Shown in pieces: positions 11,440 through 23,604 of a stretch of 64,000 bases of DNA. Below the pieces are notes generated by a model. That model did no database searches, was not told the origin of the DNA, and saw nothing but the letters and a program-made list of their open reading frames with translations. The stretch lies in NCBI GenBank assembly GCA_030544235.1, contig CM060465.1, forward strand, positions 28,280,988 through 28,344,987. The letters run 5' to 3'. The translations under genes and the position numbers were made by a program. Each line of letters begins with the position of its first letter. The stretch's first letter is position 1. The DNA is from Lepturacanthus savala. Taxonomy: Eukaryota; Chordata; Actinopteri; Scombriformes; Trichiuridae.

Positions 11440-12170
11440 CACAGAGGGGCAAAGTCTGGGACTTGTGACCTTGTGACTCCCAAGAAAACTCCTTTTGTCA
11501 CACCTGTCACCAGAGATATAAAGGCAGGACACCAGCCTTTGTTCTCTCTCAGCGGCTCAACAACAGTGCACAGCTCGGGTTTTCTGCTCCTCACAGCAGG
11601 GGATGTGAGGCTTGGGTCTTCCATCCAGTAACAAGAAGCAAAACATGGTTAAGCAAGACTGTTGATCTTTGTTAATGGGTTTAGAATTAGGCTACAGTTC
11701 ACTGTTGTGAGGGTTGTGAGAAGGTTAAGTCTGATATTAGTGTCCCAATCCTCAATCGTTTATCTTGCCTTTGTCTTCCACAGACAAGGAGCCACACACA
11801 TACATCCTAAGAACAAAGAACAGCCATCACGGCAGCCATTTTTGTAGTTCTTTCACACCTCCATGCATACACCCACACGCACATTCACATGTATATAGAA
11901 CCATTTGGTTTAGATCGTTCATTGTGTGTTTTACTTTTGTGGTTTTATGAAAAAACCCTGCTACTGTGATGTACAATAATGAATTATCCCAACATCTTCT
12001 TTAGAACTTCCTCCAACCCTCACTAGCTATTAATAAGTTGATCCTGGTTAGTATTATTAAGTTTGTCAATTGTTAATCAAAGCTCCAAACTGATAGTTTA
12101 GTATAATTCATGAGACTGAATCAGAGAATTGGCTATGTTTTCCTCTCATCCGCGAGTTGGTGCCCCGACT
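11440..12170 (+). other. Possible decayed LTR-like segment (weak)
   Basis: A TATA-like GATATAAAGGC (11515-11524) follows a CACCTGTCACC block and precedes a C/T-rich stretch, as in many LTR promoters. About 640 bp on, TGGTGCCCCG (12158-12167) matches the first ten bases expected of a primer site for elongator tRNA-Met, but the next seven bases match poorly. There is no clear TG...CA boundary, no second LTR and no gag or pol coding. This is speculative. Confidence 0.2.
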
Positions 12171-13525
12171 TTAGAAGTTAATAATTAAGCTCTATTTTTA
12201 AATGGCCAAATAATTATTGATTCTTTTCGTTCACGAGGCAGGCACAACAATGCCTTCCCTGACAGGCTGGAATTTGGTCTGTGATCACACGCTCATGGTC
12301 CATGATTCTTCTTTGTGACATCAATAAATCTACTTGTGGTTGTGATGGTGTTGGAGCATTGAGTAAAGTGTTGGAATATGTGACGGTCAGGGGAAATTAA
12401 TCTATTATTATTCCCAACAGCTCTGCATCGCAGGTTATTAAATCAGTTCAACATGCACCACTTGCTCATCAGATAAGCATGAGGCTGGAGTCTGTTTCAA
12501 TCAGCACCCTTACAGTGTGAGCGTGATGGTTAGAGCATGATGGTTGCTGATAGAAATGTGCTGGCATGGTGAGTATTAATTCTGACATTGAAAAAAACAA
12601 TGGACATCGCTCTGTGGAGCTTCTGCCTCTGTCTCTGTTTAAATAAGATCAGAAAACATTGTCACTCTCCAATTAGAATGTTATAATCTCTCAGTTTTAA
12701 GGAGTTTGTTAATCATGCAAAGATATTCCAGTGAGAGACCCAGAACAAAAGTGCAAATGTGTATGCTGTGTCTTTTTGTTAAACATTTCCCTGCTTCCTT
12801 GTGGCTGAATGGTAACAATAACTGCAGCCAGGTTCCCAAACCTAATGAAAAGTCTTCTTCGCAGAAGAGTAAAGTTTGTTAGAGCAACATAGAGCCTGAT
12901 ACAGCCTGTTGTTTTTTGAATGAGGTGTTCAACAATCAAATAGGGATGAAGGACATTTTTATAAAATATGCATCATGCATTCAATGAAATTCACAGAATT
13001 AATTATGCCTCCTATGGTCTTTCTTTTTTAGATGATATAAGGTCATAATGTAATTTCTCTATCAACAGTGTCTATACAAAACCTAAAAAGAAAAAAAAAA
13101 ACTCTCTGCCTGCACTCTGCAACATCAATGGAAGATGAATCACCTGTTAAAAATTGATAACATATATATCAATTAAAAATGGTATAATATATGCTCTATG
13201 CTATGAAATCAAACAGAGTAGGTTTGCAATACTAAAATGAGATTTGAGAGTAATATTATTATTATTATATTAAACAAACAAAAATAATCTTGGGTAACCA
13301 AAATCAATTATTGATTAAAATGAAATTTTTAAGCTTTTTTCTAAATCCAACAGGTCTTGCTTGCTGCTTCATTCAGTTATATATATTTTTTGCCTTATTA
13401 CTATTCAGTTAAAAAATAGGGTTGCAATAAAACCCTCTGGATTTGAGAACAAAAATATTTGGTCTCAAACACAAACATTTTATGCATTATCTTTTTATGT
13501 TCATAAATGTGTAAATTACATTCAT
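12171..13525. other. No gene seen
   Basis: Unique AT-rich sequence with short ATT and A runs (near 13090 and 13255). No exon or repeat family recognised. Confidence 0.55.
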
Positions 13526-13530
13526 TGAAA

Positions 13531-14105
13531 GACATTTGGCACCAGTGACTAGGCTACTCAAATTCAGGAAAAATGTCCCCTTAGCTTTATGGATTTGAAT
13601 GTGTTGGTCATTGGTCACAAATGTCCTCAGGACAATTGGCCCCAATGACCAGCCCTTCAAAGATTTCAAGCAATTTCATTGGGGCTAAATGTCCTTGGGA
13701 CAGTTGGCACCGATGACTAACACATTCAAATTCATGAGATTCTCCCCATAGCTTGGGACATTTGTCATGCATTTGAAAAAAAAATGGTTACTGGTGCCAA
13801 ATGTCCTTCAACTAAGTTAGCTGAAGGACATTTGGCACCAACGAAGAGTTTCATTGGTGCCAATTGTCCCAAAGACATTTGGCACCAATGAAATTCTTCA
13901 GTTGTCCCAAGGACATTTGGCACTGATGACCAGTACATTCCAATGCATGACAAATGCCTCATTAGCTTGGTACATTTGTCGTGGATTTGAATGAATTGAA
14001 TATTTATGGTAAATGTCCTTCAATAAAATTAATTGCAGGACATTTGGCACCAATGATCAGCCAATTCAAATTCATGAGAAATGCCTCCTTATCTGGGGAC
14101 ATTAC
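13531..14105. repeat. Palindrome-rich complex repeat, GACATTTGGCACCAATGA units
   Basis: Four direct, diverged long units begin at about 13531, 13699, 13912 and 14039. Each starts GACATTTGGCACC or close to it, followed by ATGA, then a TTCAAATTCATGA-like block and a CTTAGCTT-like block. Between them the core occurs in the opposite orientation (TGGTGCCAAATGTCC). This creates long palindromes: 13792-13840, centred on 13816, has 24-bp arms with one mismatch; 13843-13899 has 26-bp arms with two mismatches around a 5-base loop. No coding pattern is visible. Origin could be a foldback transposon or a local satellite. Confidence 0.85.
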
Positions 14106-17100
14106 TGGACAGGGTTGGGGTTAGAGGATTAGTGTTAAGTATGGTTAAAATCACAGCCCCCATAAGCGATCTACAGAGGTACGGGTACACAGGGGTCTTT
14201 GTGTAATAAAAAAAGGCTTAAATGTATCCTCTCAAATGGAACATGTGATTAAAATATACACATAAAACAACTACAGGTAGGGAAGGAAATCTGCACAACC
14301 TGGATGATGAGAGTACTAATCGTTTGCAAAGTTCCTCCTGGTTATAAGGCTCACTGCCAAGGAAAACTGAAAACTCAAAATCCACACCTGAGCCAAAAGA
14401 TAAAAGGAATGTCTTAAAAAAAAAAAAAAACATTTACATTTATATTTTGATTGAAACCCTATTTTTTAATTGAATAATAAAGATTAACTGGATAAGGCAG
14501 CAAACAAAACGTTGGGATTTTCATTTTAATCCATTTATTTTACTTACAATAAGCATTTTTTGATTGCAGTCTTGACACTTTTTCTTTCAAATCAATTATT
14601 TTTTTTATTTTTTTATTTCAAACCTGTTTGATTGCATAATAAAAAGGGATATTTGAGCTGTGCCAAAAGTGACTATCTCCATATATGAAGGCTGTGATGC
14701 AAATGACCAAAATGCCTGGAAGATTTAACAAAGGAGACTGTAAAGCTGGAGCCACTATTCCATTCAGACACCTTCATTTTGGTTTTAATAACTCTTATCT
14801 TCATTACAGCCATGAATAGCGCAATCTTTTCAAAGAGGGTCATATTGTGAACTTAATAATGAACATTCATGTGATGATAATTGACACACTTACACACCAT
14901 ATTTCTTTTTCCATCTTGTTCTAAGGAATCTGTATTTGATATCATATTATATGAACCTATTTTTATATGGATTTATGTGGGATATTTTACTTATAGATAA
15001 AATATATATTTTAATTTAGCACAGAATTGCTGTACCAAGTTTTAATTTGATTAAATCTCTACATTGCGGTGAGGTCGGAAGATAACAGCAACAGATGGCA
15101 TGAAATTAATCCAAATCTATGAAAATTTTATTTCAAACATGCTTTTTATACACCATCATCATCTTTACCCATCAGTTTCTTTTACTAAAACACTAAATGA
15201 GAAACCTTGTGATATAACATAAAAATAAACATAATGCAACTAGATACTGAAAAAGGTCAGTTTTTCAGAGGTTTCTGAGAATCCACAAGCTGGAGAGTTT
15301 TCTCGGAAACCCAGTGGAAAAGTCTTACTTAAATGATAAATATCTGTCAAGGCGGCTTCTGTCATGTGAGGAAGGAAAGGATTGCCCTGGAGCGTGCTGT
15401 AACAGTGAGTGGGAAGCTGCTTTTACCACAATTGTTCATTCATACCCTAAGTTGTGAGGAACAGGATTAAGTGGTTTGAGCTGTACTTCCAAGCCGAAGC
15501 ACGTTGATGAATTCATGCGATATGAGCTTTCGGATGTGATGAATCCCTGGCTATGAATGTTTTTATGTGCTGTCAGAAAGTCGAGCAATTGCATCCTCTT
15601 GACTCCGGAGGTTCCGGAGGTCGGTTTGGACCGATGCCGTGCTGCACATATGAAAGGTACATGATGTGACAGAGTGAAAATGTCGTGGCTAAGACTGGAT
15701 GGACTGGAATTCTGTGAGGGAAAAGGGCGCTAAGTTGTTTATTAGATGTGTGCCCCGCAGGTCATCCGCACAGATAGGATTTTCCGTAGCATTTAGCAAC
15801 AGATTGATTGATATCGCACTGTCCCTATATCACAGTCAGTCACATCAAATCTAAATCACTCTCTGGAGAGCAGGGGGAAAAAATCTCTCAATAAATGTGT
15901 GTGTGCACTGCAGCCGGATTTCACAAAATCCTTTGTAAACCCCTAATTTTTATTTTTTTATTAATCCATCTACTTTTTTTTACTTTTATATATATTTTAT
16001 TGTAAAATCCACAATTATTGTTTTTTGGTCATTTTACTGTCATATTAATCTTCAAGTTTTTTTCATTATTGTTACCTCCAGCACAAACAGATTAACCTTT
16101 ATCATGCTATATTGTTCCAGAAGAGCAATAGTATGGAATAGTAGCGCACCAGTGTGTGTGTGTGTTTCTGTTTGTGACAAATCACGCGTCCACACAAACA
16201 GTATATGCAAAGCATGGAAGTAAGATGACAAATTGTATTGGAACTCAGTCCCAGATAGCCATCCTCACGTTGACTGAGGCATCTGCAAGCGGGAAGATAA
16301 AAGACAGAACTGGATGCGGATCCAAAATTCTCCACAGAAGGATGAGCTCTCACGCCGGCTCTCGACAGCGGACGGCTTGACACCGATGAGCCTTTTCTTC
16401 CAACGGAAATTTGAGCCCAGTTCTATAATCCGCTCCATCCAAAAGTTCAGGCCTTTCGTCTGTTGCTTACAAAACTGCAGAGTTTGAAACATGTTGTTCC
16501 AATACCGCTCTGCTGATGCCTTCTTGATAATCTACAGAAATGAGATAGCGGAGCCAGAGCATAATATCACAGCACTATTTCTGGGGGGTTTTTTTGTTTT
16601 TTTTTTGGACAAATTTTAACAGCTATTTTTCAAGTGCAGCTTCCAAAGTGGATGCATTCAGATGGAGCGGCTCTCCTTCTTTTTCCTTTCTCTTGCAAAT
16701 ATATCTCCATATTTAAAGTCAGAGATGGATGAATCTGGAGTTGTGGAATCATTCAACATAGATGTCATTCCTGCAAAGCCATAATTTGCATCTAGAAAAT
16801 CTTACACCAATTTTATGGCTTGGAAAACTTCATTGATCTTAGCATCTCTTTAAGGGATAGTGTGAAAACTGTCCTCAGTGAAGCAAGACTTTTGACATTT
16901 GAACACCAGGGATTGCTTCTACACTGCTACAATGCAATAGATCTGTAATAACACCTGATTGGATGAAAGCTTTGGTTCTATTTGGGGATGTCAAATCAGA
17001 CCATTTCTTTGGTTAATTAATATAGTACTTAAAGTGTCTCAGTCCGTCTATAGAGTATATCTACACTAACTAGTATCAGCTTGTGAGAAATCAAAAGATA

Positions 17101-18470
17101 TTTGCTGAATTTGATACAAAACATGTACTGGATCAGAATCTTGGACTTTACCTTTAAAGAGGACATTATATTAGCATAACCAGGTGCCAAAGCTCTGGAA
17201 GAAAACTAGTTCAAAAAATGATCTAGCTTTACCATATTTGAGACACCAGTTGCATTAGAAATATTGATCCTCACTATTGAATACATCAGTGTCAGCATCA
17301 GGACAGGGACAAGGATATAAGCCAGAGGCAGTTCCTTTTTAAATTCCAATAGAATATGTTTGGGCTCTACTGAAGATGACTCATCTGCATTTGGAAATGT
17401 ATCATGAAGCAACTTAGAACAAAGAATCAAATTATTGACTGTGATATTTTAAAAGGATTTAAAATAGGAAGTAAATTTCTCAGTTTCTCAGATTGCAGGT
17501 AATGGTTTTTCCCTGGAACAGATATCATACACTTCGGAAAAGAAGCCGGTAAGTGCTTTGCTCAGGATAGCATGCAAGAAAGATATGTGGAATTCTATTA
17601 TGAAGCTTACTACCATCCTCTGCACAGCCATTCACATTTCTGTAGGCCAAGGTGACAGCCGTTATAGATGGGGGAACCAATTACTTCTTCCACACCATGC
17701 AGTATTTATGAAACACTTAGCCAACGGTCTGGAGGTTAATATTTCATTCACAGATAAGACAGAAACAGCAGAATAGAACTTCAAAGAGAATTGCTTTAAG
17801 TACCTCATGCTGTGAGCAGCATATCATGGGTTGTTTCAATGTCACGAAACACCCACATGTTAATGAGATTGATTAATGAAGGCCCTTTTCAACACATGTT
17901 TAATGTGTGCTAGGTGGAGTCTATTGCATACTGTACAGTATATGTGGTTAAAAGACTTGGGCTGGTAATGGGAAATTGATCAAGTTCTGCTCCTTTCTAT
18001 GGCCTTGGGTGTGGAGGAGGAGCACAGATTAGTTGCTCAATAAACAATCTTCCAGAGTGTGGGTCATTTTCAACAGCAATTAGACATTGTTAGTGGTGGA
18101 TTGACATATGTGGATAAATTGCTTTTGTACAGCGGGAGATCAGGCTTCCTGACTCTACAGTAATTGTAATCCTTATCGTTTACTTTCACCCTGTATGTTT
18201 CATTCCAGGCGGCAATTAGGAGCCAGTCAAATATCGATAGTCCAGTTAGAAGTTTCGATGACCAGCTTTTTTGACATTTTTACTGTGTGCACAATTTTTT
18301 TTCAGGATGAATCATGTTTGGTACAGTGCAAACCAGGCTGAGCCATTGTTATTCTACAAGATTATTTTACTATCAGAGCTACTTGTCTAACATGTTAATT
18401 AAGAATTTCCACTTTCATCCATTTGTGTCATTCATTAATGCTCCTTGGTGATAGAAAGGCACCCAAACGC
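14106..18470. other. No gene seen; longest unique block in the first half
   Basis: 4.4 kb of mainly unique sequence. Visible details are 15 A at 14416-14430, a short TG run (16152-16165), and a tandem 9-mer TCCGGAGGT twice at 15604-15621. The 15240-15840, 16380-16480 and 17840-18240 stretches have balanced composition and could hold conserved non-coding elements. Overlapping frames on opposite strands at 16102-16492 lack protein signatures. Confidence 0.55.
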
Positions 18471-18476
18471 CCCTAT

Positions 18477-18795
18477 TTGTCAGTCAGTCATTTTCTATAC
18501 CTGCTTATTCCTCACTTGGGTCATCAGGGTCTGCTGGAGCCAACCGGACTTCAGGCAGGCAGGGATACACCCTAGACAGGTCGCCAGCCTATTGGGGGGG
18601 CACAAGAACCATTCACTCACAAACTCATACCTATGGGCAATTTAGAGTCTCCAATTAATCTAAGCATGTTTTTGGACTGTGGGAGGAAAGCAGAGAACCT
18701 AGAAAAAAACACACACAGACACAGGGAGTACATGCAAACTCCACATAGAAAGGTCCCGGCTCAAGGACTTGAACCCGTGACCTTCTCGCTTTGTC
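18477..18795 (-). mobile_element. tRNA-derived SINE, slightly 5'-truncated
   Basis: Reading the minus strand, the copy starts inside the tRNA-like head. It keeps a perfect box B (GGTTCAAGTCC) but lacks box A. The body follows with CTTTCTATGTGGAGTTTGC and CCAAAAACATG, and the 3' end has GAATAAGCAGGTATAGAAAA followed by TGACTGACTGAC. This copy shows the consensus tail of the family most clearly. A six-to-eight G run lies inside it (18593-18600). Confidence 0.85.
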
Positions 18796-18799
18796 CTTT

Positions 18800-19490
18800 T
18801 TCTAAAACTATGCTACGTTGAGTTGGTCGGTCAGTTGATTAGCCACTTTTGGTGGAAATGGTATCTCAACAAGTACTGAATGTGGGGTGCCGCAGTGCCA
18901 CAGATTTTACACTCATGTCCCAAAGATGTCACATCCCGATACAATTTTGTCTGCCGTAGTGGTCCCTCTGCAGAGATGCATCAGGTGCAGCAGATATTTG
19001 CATGAATTTCCATTCCGTCCCCCCATAGTTTTTGCCTCTGAATAAGAAGACCTTAAAATACATATTGCATGAGCCCAAACATGCAATCTTCAGCTGTGCC
19101 ACTCGGCGTGGTCCTGTAAATAGGGAGAAACGCAATTGGTATTTGAATGTGGACCCTTTGTGGTCAAGTACCAACAAGCCTGTACCAATATTCTCCAAGA
19201 GAATTTTTCAAGTAGTACTATTAGACTCCAACCCTTGAGTGTTGATTAGAAATTCCCTTCAAATTTATCTTGCCTTGACCCAGCGTAACCTATCCTTCTA
19301 CACCCCTAGTATAGCTTTCTTATAAAAATATGCTTATTGATAGAAATTTAAATTAGTAATCATGATAGGAGCAAACGAGAGAATGAGGTGATGTTATTTA
19401 TATCCGTGCAGGAAGGAGGGCAGGATGGCTATGTCAACACCAAGCTTTAATAAGAGTGAAGGCTGTTCATTTCCAACTGCAAGTCAGCAT
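18800..19490. other. No gene seen
   Basis: Unique sequence. Frames of 68 and 89 codons overlap on opposite strands and do not resemble known proteins. Confidence 0.5.
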
Positions 19491-19494
19491 TGTG

Positions 19495-19760
19495 TTTTTC
19501 ACACTATAGCCACAAGCACCCCCTGATCTTAACCACTTGATTATGATTGTAATCTTGACAACAAAGGTCCCCTAACCTTACCAATGAAGTTATATTAACC
19601 CAAACCCATTATCTTTCCCTAAATCTAATCAAGTCCTTCTTTAAACCTCCTTTTTTTTCCTTTTAAAATAGTATCTTGACGATCAGGGTCAGAGTAGAAA
19701 GAGGTTGTATGACAGGCTTTTGAACGATTGGCCCAACAAGACATTTTGTTGTTTAATTTG
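19495..19760. repeat. Possible fragment of a dispersed teleost repeat
   Basis: The order of short blocks (CTATAGCCACAAGCACCCCC, CCTAACCTTA, CTAAATCTAATCAAGTCC, then CAGGGTCAGAGTAGAAAG) resembles a repeat I have seen often in teleost DNA with CCTAACC and AAGTCC motifs. No ends or target duplication are visible and no second copy exists in this window. Confidence 0.3.
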
Positions 19761-19764
19761 GAAG

Positions 19765-21055
19765 ATTTGTAAGGAAAAGGCTAATTTTCATTGTTTTTTT
19801 GGTGGCTATTAGCCTGGGTATACCCATCCTTCATTCATATGAATTCACTTTGCTGTGCAAATTAATTTTGACACCAAGGACACCAAGGACCTAAGGGAGC
19901 CAATCACAGAATAGGGGAAGATGCAGCAAGACCATTATGAAACACAGAGGTGACTTTGTTGATACCTGTGGATCCAACATGGTGGCAGATGGTAATTTTT
20001 CTTTCAATGCAGCCTTAGAAGATGTTTTAATTAATTTAAAACTTTAATTTTGAAAAATAAACCACTTTTAGCGCTAAACTATTTCATCACCATTGGATAT
20101 CGGGTACATATGTTTGATATGATTGGCTATATACTACACTACAAACTACAATGACGCATTTGATAGACATGGTGAGGTGGCTAGGTGACTATGGCAGCAT
20201 CTGCTATTAATCAGTCAAATAATCAATCAGTTATGATAACCACACCTCAGTATTTAGCAACTGCTGATGTTTTTTATTTGTTGACATCAACTGTGCACAA
20301 TCATTAATATTTATTGTACACCAAAGATAAATATAATACTCTGCTTTGCTCATCACACATTTCAATCCATGAAATCCCCATTTTCAATGATTAGCTCGGA
20401 ATGATAAATTCACTTGGAACATGTATGTGGAATCACCACTGCTGTGTAAAAGTGTGCTGCATGCTGCACCGATCCACAGGGGGCTTTATTTTAACATATG
20501 AATATTAGCTATTATTAACACTCAGGCTGGTTGGAGTATAAAAATATCTTCATGGCAGAAAACATTTTAATCCGCCTTTTGCAAGGGGGAATTACATGGT
20601 AGTGTGCACTATAATTTGGGTGGAGAGAAGGTCTCAGTCAAACAAGATGAGTCACCGTTGGATGGGGGATAGGGGATTGCAATGATTAAACCACACTCAG
20701 GCACAAAGTCATGTCAGGAGCACTGATGGATGTCACAGATTTTTCGCTCTCTCGTCACACCCAGCAGCGCCGTGACACAGAAAATGAGAAAGTATGCTTG
20801 CTGCAGATCAAATTCATAGAAACTCTGCCACAGAGCTATATGTTATTCCGGTTATTGATTGTCCAAATTCATAAGTCATCATTACTGAAACACCCACAGC
20901 CTCCGTTTACCGCACGGCTGCCTTACACGAGACATGTTGTGATAAATCAATCAATAAGTTGTTATTTTCAGCCAACATAAATATGCAGGGGGGGTCTACG
21001 TTGTGTTTCTATTCATTTCTAAATCTCTGGCCATATAATAATATGCATTCTATAG
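19765..21055. other. No gene seen
   Basis: Unique sequence. The 20400-20960 part is compositionally balanced and simple-repeat free, so it is a candidate conserved non-coding stretch. A seven-G run occurs near 20990. Confidence 0.5.
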
Positions 21056-21060
21056 GTAGA

Positions 21061-21558
21061 GTGTGCTCAATTCTACGCAATTTGGCTCCACTCCGAGTCC
21101 CTCACGGATGAGTACATCCAGAGTTTTGCCTTCTGGCTCAGCTGTTCTCTTTTCTTCACAAAGGGGCGGAACAGAGAGCGCTGCTCTGATTCCCCTGGTC
21201 TATATCATGCTCCATTTTCCCCTCGCTTGGAAACCCCAAGATGCATGAACTCCTTAACTTAAGGTAGGAACTCAGTCCCTACTCGGAGTAGGCACTGGTT
21301 CCCTGCTGAGGACCATGGTCTCAGATTGTTGATCCTCATCCCATGCAAACCCATTCATTGACTTACAGACCAGTGGGGCCATCAGGACCACATTGTCTGC
21401 TAATAGCGAAGATGCAATCCTCCTTCCACAGAACTGCAAGCCCTCCTCTCTCTGTGACTATGCGTTGAGATCCTGACCATGAATATCACAAACAGGATAG
21501 GTGACAAGGTTTAGCCCTGGCGGAGGCCAACTCCCAACATGAAGGAGTTTGACTTACT
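21061..21558 (-). pseudogene. Rex3/RTE-type LINE, inverted 5' piece with reverse transcriptase motifs
   Basis: The minus strand encodes decayed reverse transcriptase. GVGLRQG, then an in-frame stop (21511-21513) where Cys is usual, then TLSPILF form the conserved RQGxxLSP block. Further on RIASSLLADNVVLMA stands for the catalytic (F/Y)ADD block with the second Asp changed to Asn (about 21392-21400). The complement of 21510-21530 also matches the conserved site used for Rex3 surveys (GGTGACAA...GCCCTGG). Downstream frames are broken by stops. The piece ends at 21061 at the LINE position just before the sequence that starts the plus-strand piece at about 21572. Confidence 0.8.
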
Positions 21559-21571
21559 GCAGAAAAGGAAG

Positions 21572-21840
21572 CTGCACAATGGGACCAGTTGAGGTGGTTC
21601 GGGCATCTCGCAAGGATGCCACCTGGTCACCTCCCTAGGGAGGTACCTACCACTGGGAGAAGGCTACAGGGCATCCAAGGATGAGGTGGAGGGATTATAT
21701 TTGCACACCGGCCTCTGAGCACCTCAGGATCCCTCAGTCACTATTGGTTAATGTGGCACAGGAAAAAGACGTTTTGGGATCTCCCACTGGAACTGCTACC
21801 CCACTTCATATAAGCAGTCAAACATGGGTGGATGTAGGGT
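21572..21840 (+). pseudogene. Rex3/RTE-type LINE, 3' end piece
   Basis: The plus strand encodes the LINE C-terminus. QLRWFGHLARMPPGHLPREV (from 21586) ends after a frameshift near 21675, then RWRDYICTPASEHLRIPQ. The non-coding end ATAAGC...AACATGGGTGGATG resembles the GATAAGCGGAAG...ATGGATGG tail of such elements. Together with the opposed piece at 21061-21558 it forms a single inverted insertion. Confidence 0.82.
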
Positions 21841-21844
21841 GGAT

Positions 21845-23600
21845 ATATAGTATTTATACTATTATAGCAGTTACATGTCCAACATTCATGTCCTTCATCT
21901 CACCCAGTTCATTCTTGCAAGTGCATCTGACCAGCCTTGGTACCCTCCTGGATACTTTACTGTTTCTGTCCAAGCTAACCTTTTTCATCATGACTGATAA
22001 TGCAAAGGCTAACGCTAGTGGCAAAAAGCGTAAGGCAAGTGATGATAGTGGTAAAACGCCAGGCAATTTCCATGGAAACAATATTAACGATCAAAGAACA
22101 ATTCAGCTTAGAAACAGCCTCTCAGAACCTATTGTGTTTGTAAATTGGGTACTGACTATATTGTAATAATTTAAGTATGAGACACTTCAGCAAACATTTT
22201 GACATATCTCAGTACTGCCAAACATGTATTTTTTCCCTAAATACCACAAAAGAAAAAAACAAAAAAAAACCAAAAGAAAAATGTCAGACATAAACTGAGT
22301 AATATTAGGTCTAATAGTTAGAATTGTTTTTTTTGGATGAATCTGGTGTTTCCCATATTCACTGGCATGGCAGTGCTTTTGTTTACTCTGCCTACTGTCA
22401 TCCCCATCTGTGCAAAGTGGAAAATCAATGTTTTTTCTTTTAATGCCCAGCAAGCAACTATATAACAGAAGTATCCTCTTATTAGAGCTGACAACGTCAT
22501 CAGTGCTTTGTTTTGTTTTGTTTTTTTTATTCATTATGGCACACGGTGCAGAATAAAGATCGCAAAACTAAAGTACTGTAGCAGTAATATTTCAGTGCTG
22601 TTGAAAAGTTACCTCCTTGGTTCCTGTAATACACAATGTTTTTTTGTTTTGTTTTGTTTTTTAGTTTCTTTCTTTTTTTTGTAACCTCTTCTGTGCTCTA
22701 TTAAATATTAAAAAAGACCTTTAAAAATAACAGTGAAGTAAGAAAAACAAAATAAACAATAGAATATAATCATCAAAAGAAAAGTGCACAATATTCAATC
22801 AAAAACAGAAAGAAATGAATAATCACAAATTGTTTTCATTAAAAAAAATCCTCTTTAATCTAATATTAAATAATGTGGCATTTGTAGCTTTTAGACCAAG
22901 TTTGATTTAAAAAAGAAAGACCAGCAAAACAACATATAACACTGAAACTCTTGTAAATAGCTATTTCCTGTCATAGAATTATTCCAAATGATAAAATGCA
23001 ATGAGAAAGGCATCTCACTCTGCCTTAAAGAAGAGACATTAATTTCAGTTTAATTTTATAATGAATATGTGATCCACATTTGTTTCCTTCTGGTGTGTTC
23101 TGGGCATAACATGAACTCAACCAATCAGTGTCACCTCCCATCCCCATCACTGACATAAATATTAAAATCATCAGCCACAATAATAGGTGGCAAACCTAAT
23201 AGAGAATAAAAAAAACACTGCATTCACTCACAACAGGACTATGAGAACCGGGGGGGAGGCGCGTCGGTAAATTAAAAGACAATAAAATGGCTCTAAACGA
23301 CCAACTTTGTGAATTTGTGTGCAAATGAGCAGTAATTACACACCATTATGAAAACCATGTGTGAAGTGGAAAAATAAACTGCATGGTGCTTTTATAAGCC
23401 CATTAAAATGTGAAATCCATTTTGACCACCGGATCTACTTAACAGGCCTACAAGGGCCAGAATAGTCCAGCCTGAATTGAATTGAAAGTAATCAGAGTGT
23501 AATTTGCATTATCCTGAGAAAATAAAAATATCAATATCAATATTTTTCATTATGTTCTTATTTTTTTGCAGCTTCAGGTCAATATGACACAATTGTGAGA
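21845..23600. other. No gene seen; a Lys/Ser-rich short frame
   Basis: Mostly unique AT-rich DNA. A 58-codon frame at 21990-22166 starts with a hydrophilic MTDNAKANASGKKRKAS stretch that has a nuclear-localisation look. The rest is ordinary, it has no upstream promoter or conserved domain, and chance is likely. T-rich tract at 22639-22680; a seven-G run near 23250. Confidence 0.45.
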
Positions 23601-23604
23601 TACA

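Noticed and set aside
13531..14105. Possible CRISPR-like array of repeats and spacers
   Set aside because: Units occur in both orientations, spacing is irregular and units diverge. The surroundings are vertebrate DNA, with no cas genes.
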